The notes beneath the pieces were generated by a model. That model saw nothing but the letters and a program-made list of their open reading frames with translations. It searched no databases and was not told where the DNA came from. From assembly GCF_000383675.1 (NCBI RefSeq), contig NZ_KB911829.1, positions 1 through 64,000 on the forward strand: a DNA stretch of 64,000 nucleotides. The letters run 5' to 3'. The position numbers and the translations under genes are program-made. The DNA is from Terracoccus sp. 273MFTsu3.1. GTDB taxonomy: Bacteria > Actinomycetota > Actinomycetes > Actinomycetales > Dermatophilaceae. Shown here one piece after another: positions 50,854 through 60,098 of the stretch (the stretch's first letter is position 1; the number at the start of each line of letters is the position of its first letter).

Positions 50854-51252
50854 ATGATCACAGCCGTCCACAATCTCGTGTACTCCGACGACGCGGCCGC
50901 GACGCGGGCCTTCTTCCGTGACGTGCTGCAGTGGCCATGCGTGACCGACGACGGCTCGGAGGGTGCCGACGACACGAACGCCTGGCTCATCTTCGCGACA
51001 GGGCCCAGCGAGCTCGGGGTGCACCCGACCCGCGGACCGGAGGGGTCGACGTGGTCGGCACCACGGCACCATGCGATCTCGCTCATCTGCGACGACCTGC
51101 GCTCGACGATGGACGAGCTCATCGCCCGCGGAGCGGTGTTCACGACCGAGCCCACCGACCGGGGGTTCGGCGTCGTCGTCATGATGGCGGTCCCGGGAGC
51201 CGACGAGATCCAGCTCTACGAGCCCCACCACACGACGGCCTACGACCGCTGA
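50854..51252 (+). CDS. VOC/glyoxalase-like protein
   Basis: The protein has 132 residues. A beta-alpha-beta-beta-beta repeat: ITAVHNLVYSDDAAATRAFFRDVLQWP, then AWLIFATGPSELGVHP, then HHAISLICDDLRSTMDELIA and VVVMMAVPGADEIQLYEP. The start His and final Glu are usual metal ligands. Substrate unknown. A 37-base hairpin (51284-51320) follows. Confidence 0.82.
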   Translation: MITAVHNLVYSDDAAATRAFFRDVLQWPCVTDDGSEGADDTNAWLIFATGPSELGVHPTRGPEGSTWSAPRHHAISLICDDLRSTMDELIARGAVFTTEPTDRGFGVVVMMAVPGADEIQLYEPHHTTAYDR

Positions 51253-51283
51253 CCTCGACCCCGGCCTTCGGGACACCTCTTCG

Positions 51284-51320
51284 TGGAGATCCTTCGGCAC
51301 CCGGTGCCGGACGATCTCCA
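51284..51320. terminator. Two-part hairpin between VOC and GNAT genes
   Basis: TGGAGATC (51284-51291) pairs with GATCTCCA (51313-51320); inside, CGGCAC pairs with GTGCCG. Placed between convergent genes, so it can serve both. Confidence 0.7.
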
Positions 51321-51331
51321 GGAACGAGCGG

Positions 51332-51859
51332 TCAACGCAGGGTCTTGGCGTACCAGACCTCGGCGTAGTCGCCCTCGTTGAAGGCGGGCACCTCGACGTA
51401 GCCCTGCCGGCGGTAGAGCGCGCGGGCCTCGACGAGGTCGAGACGGGTGTCCAGCCGGACCGTCGTCGCGCCGAGGTCGCGCGCGGCCTCCTCCGCCGCG
51501 GCCAGCAGCGCCGCTGCGATGCCGGACCCGCGCGCCTCGGGTCGTACGAACATCCGCTTCAGCTCCACGACGTCGGGTCGGTCAGGGACGAGGCGGACGC
51601 CGGCGCAGCCGACGAGCCGCGCCCCGGACCGCGCCCCGGACCGCGCCACGACGAACGCGCCCGTGGGTGGTGCGAGGTCGTCGCTCGGCATCTCGGCGAG
51701 GCTCTGCTCGATCTCCTCCGGCGTCGAGTCGCGGCCTTCGCGCAGGCGGAACCACCGGTCGCTGACGTCGACGAGGTAGTCGCGCAGGATCGTGGCGGAC
51801 TCCTCCGACGTGACGTCCCCGCGCTCGACGACCCACCCCGTGGCCCGCGGGCGACTCAC
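51332..51859 (-). CDS. GNAT-family acetyltransferase
   Basis: The protein has 175 residues. The acetyl-CoA loop is MFVRPEARGSGIAAALL (R-x-x-G-x-G/A), preceded by the strand VVELKRMFV and followed by VRLDTRLDLVEARALYRRQG. Substrate unknown. Last gene of the pepN - nucleotidyltransferase - GNAT run, overlapping the previous stop by four bases. Confidence 0.85.
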   Translation of the reverse strand: MSRPRATGWVVERGDVTSEESATILRDYLVDVSDRWFRLREGRDSTPEEIEQSLAEMPSDDLAPPTGAFVVARSGARSGARLVGCAGVRLVPDRPDVVELKRMFVRPEARGSGIAAALLAAAEEAARDLGATTVRLDTRLDLVEARALYRRQGYVEVPAFNEGDYAEVWYAKTLR

Positions 51860-52680
51860 TGCCGTGGCGGGGCCGTCATCGCCACCCCGTCGGCGATCAC
51901 CTCGGTCATCAGGGCCACGAGGTCACGGCGACGACGACCGGGGTCGGTGGCATACGTCGACGGGTCGTCGGGACGCTCCCGCACCCGGAGGCCCTCCTCG
52001 ACGATCTCGCGGTGCTGGGGGTACGCCTCGCGTGCCCATCGACCCGCCCCGGACTTCGACGTGGGCTGTCCGGTCACGAGCAGGTGGACGAGCCGCGGCG
52101 CCCCGAGGGCGCCCCACTCGGCGGCCTGGGGCAAGGACGCCTCCCGCGGGTGGTGCTCCATCGCCTCGAGCTGCGAGCGCCAGAAGGTGTCGAGGTTCTC
52201 GCGCGTGGAGTCGTGCAGCGCGGTGTCGTCGCTCGCGATCGCGATGTCACGGATGTCCTTGCCGCGCACCGTGATCCCGTGGTCCCGCAGCTCACGCCAC
52301 GTGATCTCCTTGAGGTCGCAGTGGGTGCCGACGTCGAACCACTGGTGCAGGACGCCGGGTCCCTCGGGCACGTCGCCCGGAGCACCGGCCAGGTCGCTCT
52401 CGACGACGTAGAAGCCGTCGTAGTCGGGCTCCGGCCAGAGCCGGGCGAGCTCGGCGTGGACCTCCCGGAGCACCTCGACGTCGGCCTCGGTGGGACGGCG
52501 GCTCACGACCGCGACGAAGTCGATGTCACTGCCGCCGTGGAACTCCCCGTCGAAACCGAGCGACCCGTGGAGGTGGAGACCGTCGAGCAACCCCGGCACG
52601 CGCTCGTCGAGGAGGGCGAGATGGGAGCCGCACACGTCGCGGACGACGTCCGGGAGCTCGTCGCGGGTCGGGACGCCCAC
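51856..52680 (-). CDS. Aminoglycoside adenylyltransferase-like nucleotidyltransferase
   Basis: The protein has 274 residues. The Pol-beta nucleotidyltransferase motif is LHLHGSLGFDGEFHGGSDID (GS-x9-12-D-x-D), followed by a helical C-terminal half as in AadA/Ant-type or DUF4111 proteins (TSKSGAGRWAREAYP). It may adenylylate a small molecule; nothing shows resistance. The ATG is 5 bases after the pepN stop. Confidence 0.78.
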   Translation of the reverse strand: MGVPTRDELPDVVRDVCGSHLALLDERVPGLLDGLHLHGSLGFDGEFHGGSDIDFVAVVSRRPTEADVEVLREVHAELARLWPEPDYDGFYVVESDLAGAPGDVPEGPGVLHQWFDVGTHCDLKEITWRELRDHGITVRGKDIRDIAIASDDTALHDSTRENLDTFWRSQLEAMEHHPREASLPQAAEWGALGAPRLVHLLVTGQPTSKSGAGRWAREAYPQHREIVEEGLRVRERPDDPSTYATDPGRRRRDLVALMTEVIADGVAMTAPPRQ

Positions 52681-52685
52681 CGCGG

Positions 52686-55187
52686 TCAGACGGCCGCGCC
52701 GAACGTCGCCCGCGACGCGAGGGCCTCACGCAGCTCGGCGTCGGCGTCGACGAGGGAGCGGTGGACCGCCGGGGTGAGGTCGTCACGCGAGATGGCCGCG
52801 GCGCTGAGACGTGCCGTCTCGTCGTCGAAGACGCGCGGGAAGGCGACGAGGACGACCCGCGACAGGGCGTCCTCCCCGACCCAGTCCGACATCGCCGGGA
52901 CGTCGGTGAAGTAGCGCGGCACGTAGTCGGCGACGAGCGAGTCGTCGGGCGCGACCCAGAAGCCGCGGGCCAGGTGGACCATCTCGTAGTTGGAGCGGCC
53001 CTGGCGGCCGGTCAGCTGCTCCCACGCCCACGCCTTGGCGTCCGCGTCGGGCAGGCTGGCCCGGCACATGAGCGCGTTGAGCCCGCCCTGCAGGGTGTCG
53101 TCCTTGGCGCGGAACGACTCGACCTCTGCGACCCCGATGAGTCCGCGCGCCGAGAGGTTGCGCACGACGATCCAGCGGAAGTCGCCGTCGTCCTCGAGTC
53201 CGGCCGGCAGCCCCTGACCGTCGGCCCAGGCGCGCAGCAGCGCCTCGTCGTCGCTCGTGCCGGCGACGAGGCGGGGCCCGGGGAGCGACTCGGTCGTGCC
53301 GGCCGTGGCCCGCTCGAGCAGCCCCACAGCGGCCCGGTTGAGACGGGCCATGGCCGCCTCCTGCAGCTCGCGCGGCACGAAGTACGGGACGATCCGGTGC
53401 TCGGCGTAGGCCGCGACCCGGGTCAGGATCGAGGAGTTCGTCTCGAGCGGCCATGCGGCGTCGAAGACGTCGAGGAAGGCCTCGGGAGCGACCGTCGCCC
53501 CGTGCACCCCGTCGATGAGCGCGGACCACACGACGGCGCGGGCCTGCGCGTCGGGGATCTGGCCGAGCTGGGACGGCAGCGCAGCGACCGTGGCGTCGGA
53601 CAGGCGTACGCGAGCCCACGTCAGGTCGGACGCGTTGGGCACGACGACGGAGGGCTCCGGGGTCCCCTCGAGCTCGGCGAGGGTGGTCTCGGGTCCGGTG
53701 GCGGTGACCATGACCCGACCGAGCTCGCGCCCGTCGGTCCACCCCGCGACGTCGAAGGCGTGCGGGCGGTCGGCCGGCCGGTCGGCCGGTGCCTCGCGGC
53801 GCACGACCGCCGACTCGACGACGCCCGCCTGCTCCTCGACGTCGACCGAGATCGTGTCGCGGTCTGCCGTCAGCAGCCAGGCGCGCGACCAGGCCTCGAG
53901 GTCCTTGCCGCTCGCCGTCTCGATCGCGCCGAGGAAGTCGGCGAGCGTGCCGTTGCCGTAGGACTTGTCGGTCAGGTAGGCACGGACGCCGGCGATGAAG
54001 TGCTCGTCGCCGACGTACGCGATGAGCTGGCGCAGCGTGGCCGCGCCCTTGGCGTACGAGATGCCGTCGAAGTTCTGCAGCGCGCTCTGCGCGTCGAGCG
54101 CCTCGACGCCCGCGACGGGGTGGGTCGACGGGGAGCGCTCGGCGCCGTAGCCCCAGACCTTGCGCACGATCGAGGAGTCGACCCACGCGTCGGTGTACTC
54201 GGTCGCGTCGACGAGGCACCGGTGCGACATGTACTCCGCGAACGACTCGTTGAGCCAGAGGTCGTCCCACCACTTCATCGTCACGATGTCGCCGAACCAC
54301 ATGTGCGACATCTCGTGGCTGACGGTGTTGGCCCGGGTGAGCAGCTCGTCGCGCGTCGCGGCACCGCGGTAGAGGTACTGGTCTCGGAACGTCACGCAGC
54401 CGGGGTTCTCCATCGCGCCGGCGTTGAACTCCGGCACGAAGACCTGGTGGTACTCGCCGAACGGGTAGCGGATCCCGAAGAGCCCGTGGAAGTAGTCGAA
54501 CGACCGCTTCGTCACGTCGAAGAGCTCGGCCGCGTGACGCTCGAGCGGCTCGCGCAGCGAGGCCCGCGCGTGGAGGCCCAGCGGTATGCCGTCGTGCTCG
54601 TCGTGGACGGAGACGTAGGGTCCCGCGCACACCGTCATGAAGTACGTCGCGAGCGGCTTCGTCGTCGCGAGGGTCCACGTGCCCGCGCCGGCCTTGGAGG
54701 CGGCGCCGTTGCCGATGACCGTCCACTCGAGGGGCGCGTGGACCGTGACGTCGTAGGGCGCCTTGAGGTCGGGCTGGTCGAAGCACGCGTAGGCGCTCGG
54801 AGCCGCGTCGAGGAAGAGGTGCCCGTAGACGTAGTCGAGGTCGTCGGCGGGGTCGGTGGCCCGGTGCAGCCCCTGCCCGTCGTGGCTGTAGGCCATCGTC
54901 GCGGCCACGACGAGCTCGTTGTCGGCGGCCAGCCCCTCCAGCGGGAGTCGGCCGTCGACGACGACGTCGGCCGGGTCGAGGGACTCACCGTTGAGCGAGA
55001 TCGTCTCGACCGAGCGGGCCTTGAGGTCGATCCACGAGCCCGCGCCGGGCTCGGCGCACGTGAACCGGACGCTCGTGCGCGAGCCGAAGACCTCCGTCCC
55101 CTGGTCGAGGTCGAGCTCGACGGCATACGACGTGACGGTGATCAGCGAGGATCGCTCGCGGGCTTCGGCCAGGGTGAGACTGCGCAT
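52686..55187 (-). CDS. pepN: Aminopeptidase N
   Basis: The protein has 833 residues, typical of actinobacterial PepN. The substrate motif is GAMENPGCVTF; the zinc site is HEMSHMWFGD (HExxH) with the third ligand 18 residues on in LNESFAEY; a conserved Tyr lies in SYAKGAATLRQL. An ERAP1-like C-terminal domain fills the rest. It removes N-terminal residues from peptides in the cytoplasm. Confidence 0.94.
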   Translation of the reverse strand: MRSLTLAEARERSSLITVTSYAVELDLDQGTEVFGSRTSVRFTCAEPGAGSWIDLKARSVETISLNGESLDPADVVVDGRLPLEGLAADNELVVAATMAYSHDGQGLHRATDPADDLDYVYGHLFLDAAPSAYACFDQPDLKAPYDVTVHAPLEWTVIGNGAASKAGAGTWTLATTKPLATYFMTVCAGPYVSVHDEHDGIPLGLHARASLREPLERHAAELFDVTKRSFDYFHGLFGIRYPFGEYHQVFVPEFNAGAMENPGCVTFRDQYLYRGAATRDELLTRANTVSHEMSHMWFGDIVTMKWWDDLWLNESFAEYMSHRCLVDATEYTDAWVDSSIVRKVWGYGAERSPSTHPVAGVEALDAQSALQNFDGISYAKGAATLRQLIAYVGDEHFIAGVRAYLTDKSYGNGTLADFLGAIETASGKDLEAWSRAWLLTADRDTISVDVEEQAGVVESAVVRREAPADRPADRPHAFDVAGWTDGRELGRVMVTATGPETTLAELEGTPEPSVVVPNASDLTWARVRLSDATVAALPSQLGQIPDAQARAVVWSALIDGVHGATVAPEAFLDVFDAAWPLETNSSILTRVAAYAEHRIVPYFVPRELQEAAMARLNRAAVGLLERATAGTTESLPGPRLVAGTSDDEALLRAWADGQGLPAGLEDDGDFRWIVVRNLSARGLIGVAEVESFRAKDDTLQGGLNALMCRASLPDADAKAWAWEQLTGRQGRSNYEMVHLARGFWVAPDDSLVADYVPRYFTDVPAMSDWVGEDALSRVVLVAFPRVFDDETARLSAAAISRDDLTPAVHRSLVDADAELREALASRATFGAAV

Positions 55188-55262
55188 AGGGGCGAGCCTG
55201 CCAGATCGACGGGCCCGCCGTCGCCGGGGCCACCCCCCTCGTCGTGGCCGCCTCGTGCTCGG

Positions 55263-56138
55263 TCAGCGGTGGAGCGGACCGCCGGCCATGCTCTCGAGGC
55301 GCGCGATGCGCTGGTCCATCGGCGGGTGCGTCGAGAGGAACCGGGTGACGTCCTGCGCCCGGAAGGGGCTCGCGATCATCATGTGGCTCGCGTTGACGAT
55401 GTCCTGGGAGGGTGCGAGCGGTGCCCGCGCGACGCCGGACTCGAGCTTGCGCAGCGCCGAGGCGAGAGCGAGCGGGTCGCCGGTCAGCTTGGCGCCGTCC
55501 TCGTCGGCGTCGTACTCGCGGGTGCGGCTGATCGCCATCTGGATCATCATCGCGGCCATCGGCGCGAGCAGGCTCATCGCGAGCAGCGCGAGCGGGTTGG
55601 GGCGGTCCTCGTCGGAGCCACCGCCGCCGAAGATGCTCGAGAACATGAGCATCTGGCCGATCGAGGTGATGACGCCGGCGACCGCGGCGGCGACCGAGCT
55701 GGTGAGGATGTCGCGGTTGTAGACGTGCATGAGCTCGTGACCGAGCACGCCGCGCAGCTCGCGCTCGTCGAGGAGGCCGAGGATCCCCTCGGTGCAGCAG
55801 ACCGCGGCGTTCGACGGGTTGCGGCCGGTCGCGAAGGCGTTCGGCGCCTGGGTGGGGCTGATGTAGAGGCGCGGCATCGGCTTGCCGGCGGCCGTGGAGA
55901 GCTCGCGCACGATGCGGTACATCGCCGGCGCCTGCGCCTCGGAGACCGGGTAGGCGTGCATGGCCCGGATCGCGAGCTTGTCGCTGTTCCAGTAGCCGTA
56001 GAACGTCATCGCGACACCGATCAGCGCGAAGAACCAGATGAAGCGGCCGCCACCGACGAGCGCGCCGATCCCGAGCAGCAGGGCCCAGATGCCGCCGAAG
56101 AGGGCGGCCGTCTTGAGCCCGTTGAAGTGGTTGTGCAT
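55263..56138 (-). CDS. htpX: HtpX membrane metalloprotease
   Basis: The protein has 291 residues from ATG 56138. Two N-terminal helices, the zinc motif [16 protein letters not shown] (HExxH), a further helix pair, and the Glu ligand in [13 protein letters not shown]. Family block [20 protein letters not shown]. It degrades damaged membrane proteins. Its upstream region is shared with a divergent membrane protein and carries a palindrome at 56267. Confidence 0.94.
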   Translation of the reverse strand: MHNHFNGLKTAALFGGIWALLLGIGALVGGGRFIWFFALIGVAMTFYGYWNSDKLAIRAMHAYPVSEAQAPAMYRIVRELSTAAGKPMPRLYISPTQAPNAFATGRNPSNAAVCCTEGILGLLDERELRGVLGHELMHVYNRDILTSSVAAAVAGVITSIGQMLMFSSIFGGGGSDEDRPNPLALLAMSLLAPMAAMMIQMAISRTREYDADEDGAKLTGDPLALASALRKLESGVARAPLAPSQDIVNASHMMIASPFRAQDVTRFLSTHPPMDQRIARLESMAGGPLHR

Positions 56139-56266
56139 GTCGGGTGAACGAGCGGCTGTGGGGTGGTGTTCCCACTGGGAGTCGGCTGGGAGCCTGCTGG
56201 GGCGCGGGCGGTCCGGACGCGATGTGACACAGCCCTCAGTCGCCACTGGTTGAAAGGGCAACTCGC

Positions 56267-56285
56267 CTACTACGTGCGGTAGTAG
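56267..56285. promoter_or_regulatory. Perfect palindrome in the htpX divergent promoter region
   Basis: CTACTAC-GTGCG-GTAGTAG has 7-bp arms and a 5-bp centre. A TTGAAA at about 56250 on the plus strand lies just upstream, so a bound dimer could block the promoter of the gene at 56331. The regulator is unknown. Confidence 0.55.
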
Positions 56286-56330
56286 TTTGGCGGTGCTGGG
56301 GAACCGACACCCATCCGATGAAAGAAGCCA

Positions 56331-56933
56331 ATGATGCGCAAGACACTCGACACGCTGATCTCGTGGACCGGCCTCGTCATGGCCGCGGTGCTCGTGGCCG
56401 CCGGCGGACTGCTGATGTACGCGAGCAGCTTCGTCGCGAACAACGTCCAGGAGCAGCTGAGCCAGCAGAACATCACGATGCCCGCCGCTGCCGCCCTCGA
56501 GACGCAGGCCCAGAAGGACGCGCTCCTGCAGTACGCCGGACAGAAGATGACGACCGGTGACCAGGCCAAGGCCTTCGCCGACCACTACATCCTCGTCCAC
56601 ATGAACGCCGCGTCGAACAACCGGACGTACGAGGAGGTCTCGGGCGAGTTCCTGACGATGTCGAAGGACCCGAACGCCGACCAGGCCAAGGTCGCCGAGC
56701 TGGGCCAGCTGCGCCAGACGCTCTTCATGGGCAACACCCTCCGGGGCCTGCTGCTCAACGCCTACGCCTTCGGCACCATGGGCGTCATCGCCTTCTACGC
56801 CGCCATCGGCGCCTTCGTGGGGGCTGCCGTCCTGCTCGCCCTCGGCCTGCTGGGTCTGCGCCACGCCAGGACCGCGGAGGACGCAGCCCTCGCCCCCGTC
56901 GTCGGCGCCCGCACGATCCCCCAGACCGCCTGA
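56331..56933 (+). CDS. Two-helix membrane protein, unknown
   Basis: The protein has 200 residues. An N-terminal helix ([17 protein letters not shown]), an external helical segment of about 110 residues ([40 protein letters not shown]), and a hydrophobic C-terminal part with probably two helices ([18 protein letters not shown] and [12 protein letters not shown]). Conserved in actinobacteria as far as I recall, no function known. ATG 56331 and 56334 are equally possible. Confidence 0.65.
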   Translation: MMRKTLDTLISWTGLVMAAVLVAAGGLLMYASSFVANNVQEQLSQQNITMPAAAALETQAQKDALLQYAGQKMTTGDQAKAFADHYILVHMNAASNNRTYEEVSGEFLTMSKDPNADQAKVAELGQLRQTLFMGNTLRGLLLNAYAFGTMGVIAFYAAIGAFVGAAVLLALGLLGLRHARTAEDAALAPVVGARTIPQTA

Positions 56934-56945
56934 CCCGAATCGCGC

Positions 56946-56978
56946 GAGGACCCCGAGGCACTCCGCCTCGGGGTCCTC
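56946..56978. terminator. Bidirectional terminator at the end of the nuo operon
   Basis: GAGGACCCCGAGGC-ACTCC-GCCTCGGGGTCCTC: perfect 14-bp stem, 5-base loop, between the convergent ends at 56933 and 57010. Confidence 0.83.
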
Positions 56979-57009
56979 GCCGCGTGGCGGGACAGGCGAC
57001 GCCCGGCGA

Positions 57010-58596
57010 TCAGCCGAGGAGGCGCAGGAGCAGGTCGGGCTGGACGCTGACGACGACGAGGACCGCCGACGCGAGGACGAGCCCGGCGACCATGACCGGT
57101 CGCCGCCGCGCGACGGCGACCGGTGCGGGGGTCGCACCCTCGGTGCCGGCGGCACCGGCCACCCCGTCGGGGGCCGTGATGACGGCGCGCAACCAGCGCA
57201 GGTAGACCGCGACGCCGATGACGGCGTTGACCGCCGCGACGACAGCGAGCCAGACCCAGCCCTCGGCGACGACCGGCCGCAGGGCCGTGATCTTGCCGAC
57301 GAGGCCGATGATGCCGGGCGGCAGCCCCGCGAGCGAGGTCAGCGCCAGGGCGAGCGCACCGGCCCGCCACGGGCTGCGCTGCCAGAGACCCTCGTAGGCC
57401 GCGATGGACCGTCCCTCCCCCGGTCGGTCGCGCAGGGTGACCGCCACGACGGCGAAGGCGACGAGCGTCGCGACGACGTAGGTGAGCAGGTAGGTGGCAC
57501 TGGCGCCGACACCGAGCGCGGAGATGCTGACGAGCGGCAGCACGACCCACCCGGCCTGCGCGACGGTCGACCACGCGAGCAGGCGCACGACGTCGTCCTG
57601 GCGCAGCGCCATGACGTTGCCGAGCGTCATGCTCAGTGACGCGAGCAGCGCGATCGACACCAGGGCCGGCGTCCCGAGCGCGGCGACCGCGCGGAGCACG
57701 ACGAGCAGGGCCGCGAGCGCCGCGATCTTGGAGACCGTCGCGAGGAAGGTCGCGATGGGAACCGACGAGCCGGCGTATGCCGTGGGCGTCCACGCGTGGA
57801 ACGGCACGAGCGAGAGCTTGAAGCCGACCCCGGCGATGACGAGGACCGTCGCCAGCGCGACGACGCCTGCCGAGACCGACGGGAAGACGACCGAGGTCGG
57901 TGCGCCCGACGCGGCCGAGAACGCGCCACCGGAGGACAGGGCGGCGTCCGGCGTCAGGAACGGGCTCCCCGTCGCGGCGAACCACAGGGCGACGCCGAGC
58001 ACGAGCAGGGCGAAGGACACGAGGGACGTCACGAGCAGCTGGGTGGCGCCGGCCACGGCCGCCCGGCGGCCGGAGAGGGCGACGAGCGCGATGACGGGCA
58101 GGGTCGCGAGCTCGAGGGCGACGAGCCAGGTGCCGACGTCGCGGCTGGCCGCCACGACGATCGTGCCGGCGAGGGCGGCGAGGAGCAGCACGGCCTCGAC
58201 CGGCTCCCGGGTGCTGTCGGTCGGGCGCCGACGGCGGGTGCGGGGCCAGGCCAGGGCGATGCAGACGAAAGCAGCGAAGGCGGCCGCGAGCTGGAGGGTG
58301 CTGCCGAGCGCGTCGGCCTGCCAGAGACACACCTGCGGCAGCCCGTCGACCGTCGGCGCCGTCGCCCACGCGGCGGTCCGGCCGGTCAGGCAGAACGTCT
58401 CCCGTGTCGTACCGCCGCCGAGCGCGAGCCCGGGCACCGTGGCCACGGCGGACCCGAGGGCGGCCAGCGCGGCGACGGCGTAGGGCACCCGGCGCAGGCG
58501 CGGGTTGACGAGGTCGGCGACGAGCACGAGCACGAGTCCGGCGACCGGCAGGAGCGCCGGCAGCACGGTGGTGTAGTCGATGGCGAGGCCCTTCAC
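57010..58596 (-). CDS. nuoN: NADH-quinone oxidoreductase subunit N
   Basis: The protein has 528 residues with about 14 helices, an antiporter-like proton-pumping subunit of complex I. Typical blocks: [20 protein letters not shown], with the conserved Lys, and [18 protein letters not shown]. Last gene of the nuo operon; its start overlaps the nuoM stop by four bases. Confidence 0.92.
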   Translation of the reverse strand: MKGLAIDYTTVLPALLPVAGLVLVLVADLVNPRLRRVPYAVAALAALGSAVATVPGLALGGGTTRETFCLTGRTAAWATAPTVDGLPQVCLWQADALGSTLQLAAAFAAFVCIALAWPRTRRRRPTDSTREPVEAVLLLAALAGTIVVAASRDVGTWLVALELATLPVIALVALSGRRAAVAGATQLLVTSLVSFALLVLGVALWFAATGSPFLTPDAALSSGGAFSAASGAPTSVVFPSVSAGVVALATVLVIAGVGFKLSLVPFHAWTPTAYAGSSVPIATFLATVSKIAALAALLVVLRAVAALGTPALVSIALLASLSMTLGNVMALRQDDVVRLLAWSTVAQAGWVVLPLVSISALGVGASATYLLTYVVATLVAFAVVAVTLRDRPGEGRSIAAYEGLWQRSPWRAGALALALTSLAGLPPGIIGLVGKITALRPVVAEGWVWLAVVAAVNAVIGVAVYLRWLRAVITAPDGVAGAAGTEGATPAPVAVARRRPVMVAGLVLASAVLVVVSVQPDLLLRLLG

Positions 58597-60098
58597 GGCG
58601 CGACCCCCAGTCCGGAGAGCAGACCTGACGTCGCCGCGTCGGAGAGTCCGAGCAGCAGGTGCGGGAGCAGGCCGAGCGTGACGATGACGACGACGAGCGT
58701 CATGACGACCGCCCAGCGGGCTCCGCGGGAGTCCGCCACGGGCTCGGCCGCAGGACCCTGGGCCGCGTCGCTGCCCTCACCCGCCCAGACGATGCGGGCG
58801 ACCCGGAGCGCGTACGCCGCCGCGAGCGCGAGCCCCACGGCACCGAGCACGACGCAGACGCGCAGGAGAGCCACGGGCCGGTCGGGTGCGGGCGACCACG
58901 CGGCGTACAACGCGAGGAACTCACCCCAGAAGCTGACGAGGCCGGGGAGCCCGAGCGCGGCCGCGAGGCCGACGACGAGCGCGAGGCCGAAGCGGGGAGC
59001 CTTGTCACGCAGGGCGGCCCGGGCGACCTGGAGGTCGGAGGATCCCCACTGCTCCTTGAGGTCGCCGACGACGAAGAAGAGGAGGGCCGCGACGACGCCG
59101 TGGGCGATGTTGCCGAAGAGCGCCGCCTGCAGACCGGTCTCGCTGCCCGACGCGATGGCGAGGGCGACGAAGCCCATGTGCGCGACCGAGCTGTAGGCGA
59201 TGAGGCGCTTGAGGTCGCGCTCGACGAGGCAGGCGAGCCCTCCCCAGAGGATGCCGACGACGCCGAGGATCGCGAGGACGGGGCTCAGCTGCGCCACTCC
59301 TGCGGGCAAGGTGCCGACCGCGAGCCGGACGATGCCGTAGGTGCCCATCTTGAGCAGGACGGCGGCGAGCAGCACGGACCCGGCCGTGGGGGCGATGGTG
59401 TGCGCCGAGGGCAGCCACGTGTGCAGCGGCCACAGGGGCACCTTGATGCCGAGCCCGAGCAGCAGGATCGCGGCGATCGCGACCTGGAGCGGCCGGGACA
59501 GCCCGGCGCCGTGCCGCTCGGCGAGGACGGTGAGGTCGCTCGTGCCCTGGTGGTGGACGAGGAAGAGGATGCCGACGAGCATCAGCGTGGAGCCGAGCAC
59601 CGTGAAGAGCACGAAGCGGCCCGCGGCGTCGGCGCGCGTCTCGTCGCGCACGTGGTCGTCGCCGAAGCGGCGGACGAGCACCCACATCGGCACGAGGACG
59701 ACCTCGAAGGCGATGAAGAAGAGGATCGCGTCGCGCGCCATGAACGTGGCGAGCGCGCCTGCCTCGACGAGCAGGATGCAGCCGAGGAAGGTCGAGCCGG
59801 TGCCTCCCTTGGGGATCGGCCCGGACAGGGCGTGGGCGACGACCGCGACGGTGAGCAGCGCGGTGAGCAGCACGAGGGCTGCCGAGATGCCGTCGACGCC
59901 GAAGTGCCACCGGACGCCGAGCGAGCGGATCCACGGCACGTCCACCTCGTGGCGGCCCCACACGACGACGACGGCGAGCACCGCTGTGACGACGGTGGAC
60001 CCGAGCGCGATGCCGCGCTCGACGGTGGACTCGCCGGGGATCGCGATGAGCGCGATCGCCGCGAGGAGCGGCACCAGGAGCATGAGGGTCAGCGCCAT
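58593..60098 (-). CDS. nuoM: NADH-quinone oxidoreductase subunit M
   Basis: The protein has 501 residues from ATG 60098. Typical blocks: FFIAFEVVLVPMWVLVRRFG with the conserved Glu, KVPLWPLHTWLPSAHTIAPT and LIAYSSVAHMGFVALAIAS. Proton-pumping antiporter-like subunit. Overlaps the nuoL end by 10 bases. Confidence 0.93.
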   Translation of the reverse strand: MALTLMLLVPLLAAIALIAIPGESTVERGIALGSTVVTAVLAVVVVWGRHEVDVPWIRSLGVRWHFGVDGISAALVLLTALLTVAVVAHALSGPIPKGGTGSTFLGCILLVEAGALATFMARDAILFFIAFEVVLVPMWVLVRRFGDDHVRDETRADAAGRFVLFTVLGSTLMLVGILFLVHHQGTSDLTVLAERHGAGLSRPLQVAIAAILLLGLGIKVPLWPLHTWLPSAHTIAPTAGSVLLAAVLLKMGTYGIVRLAVGTLPAGVAQLSPVLAILGVVGILWGGLACLVERDLKRLIAYSSVAHMGFVALAIASGSETGLQAALFGNIAHGVVAALLFFVVGDLKEQWGSSDLQVARAALRDKAPRFGLALVVGLAAALGLPGLVSFWGEFLALYAAWSPAPDRPVALLRVCVVLGAVGLALAAAYALRVARIVWAGEGSDAAQGPAAEPVADSRGARWAVVMTLVVVIVTLGLLPHLLLGLSDAATSGLLSGLGVAP

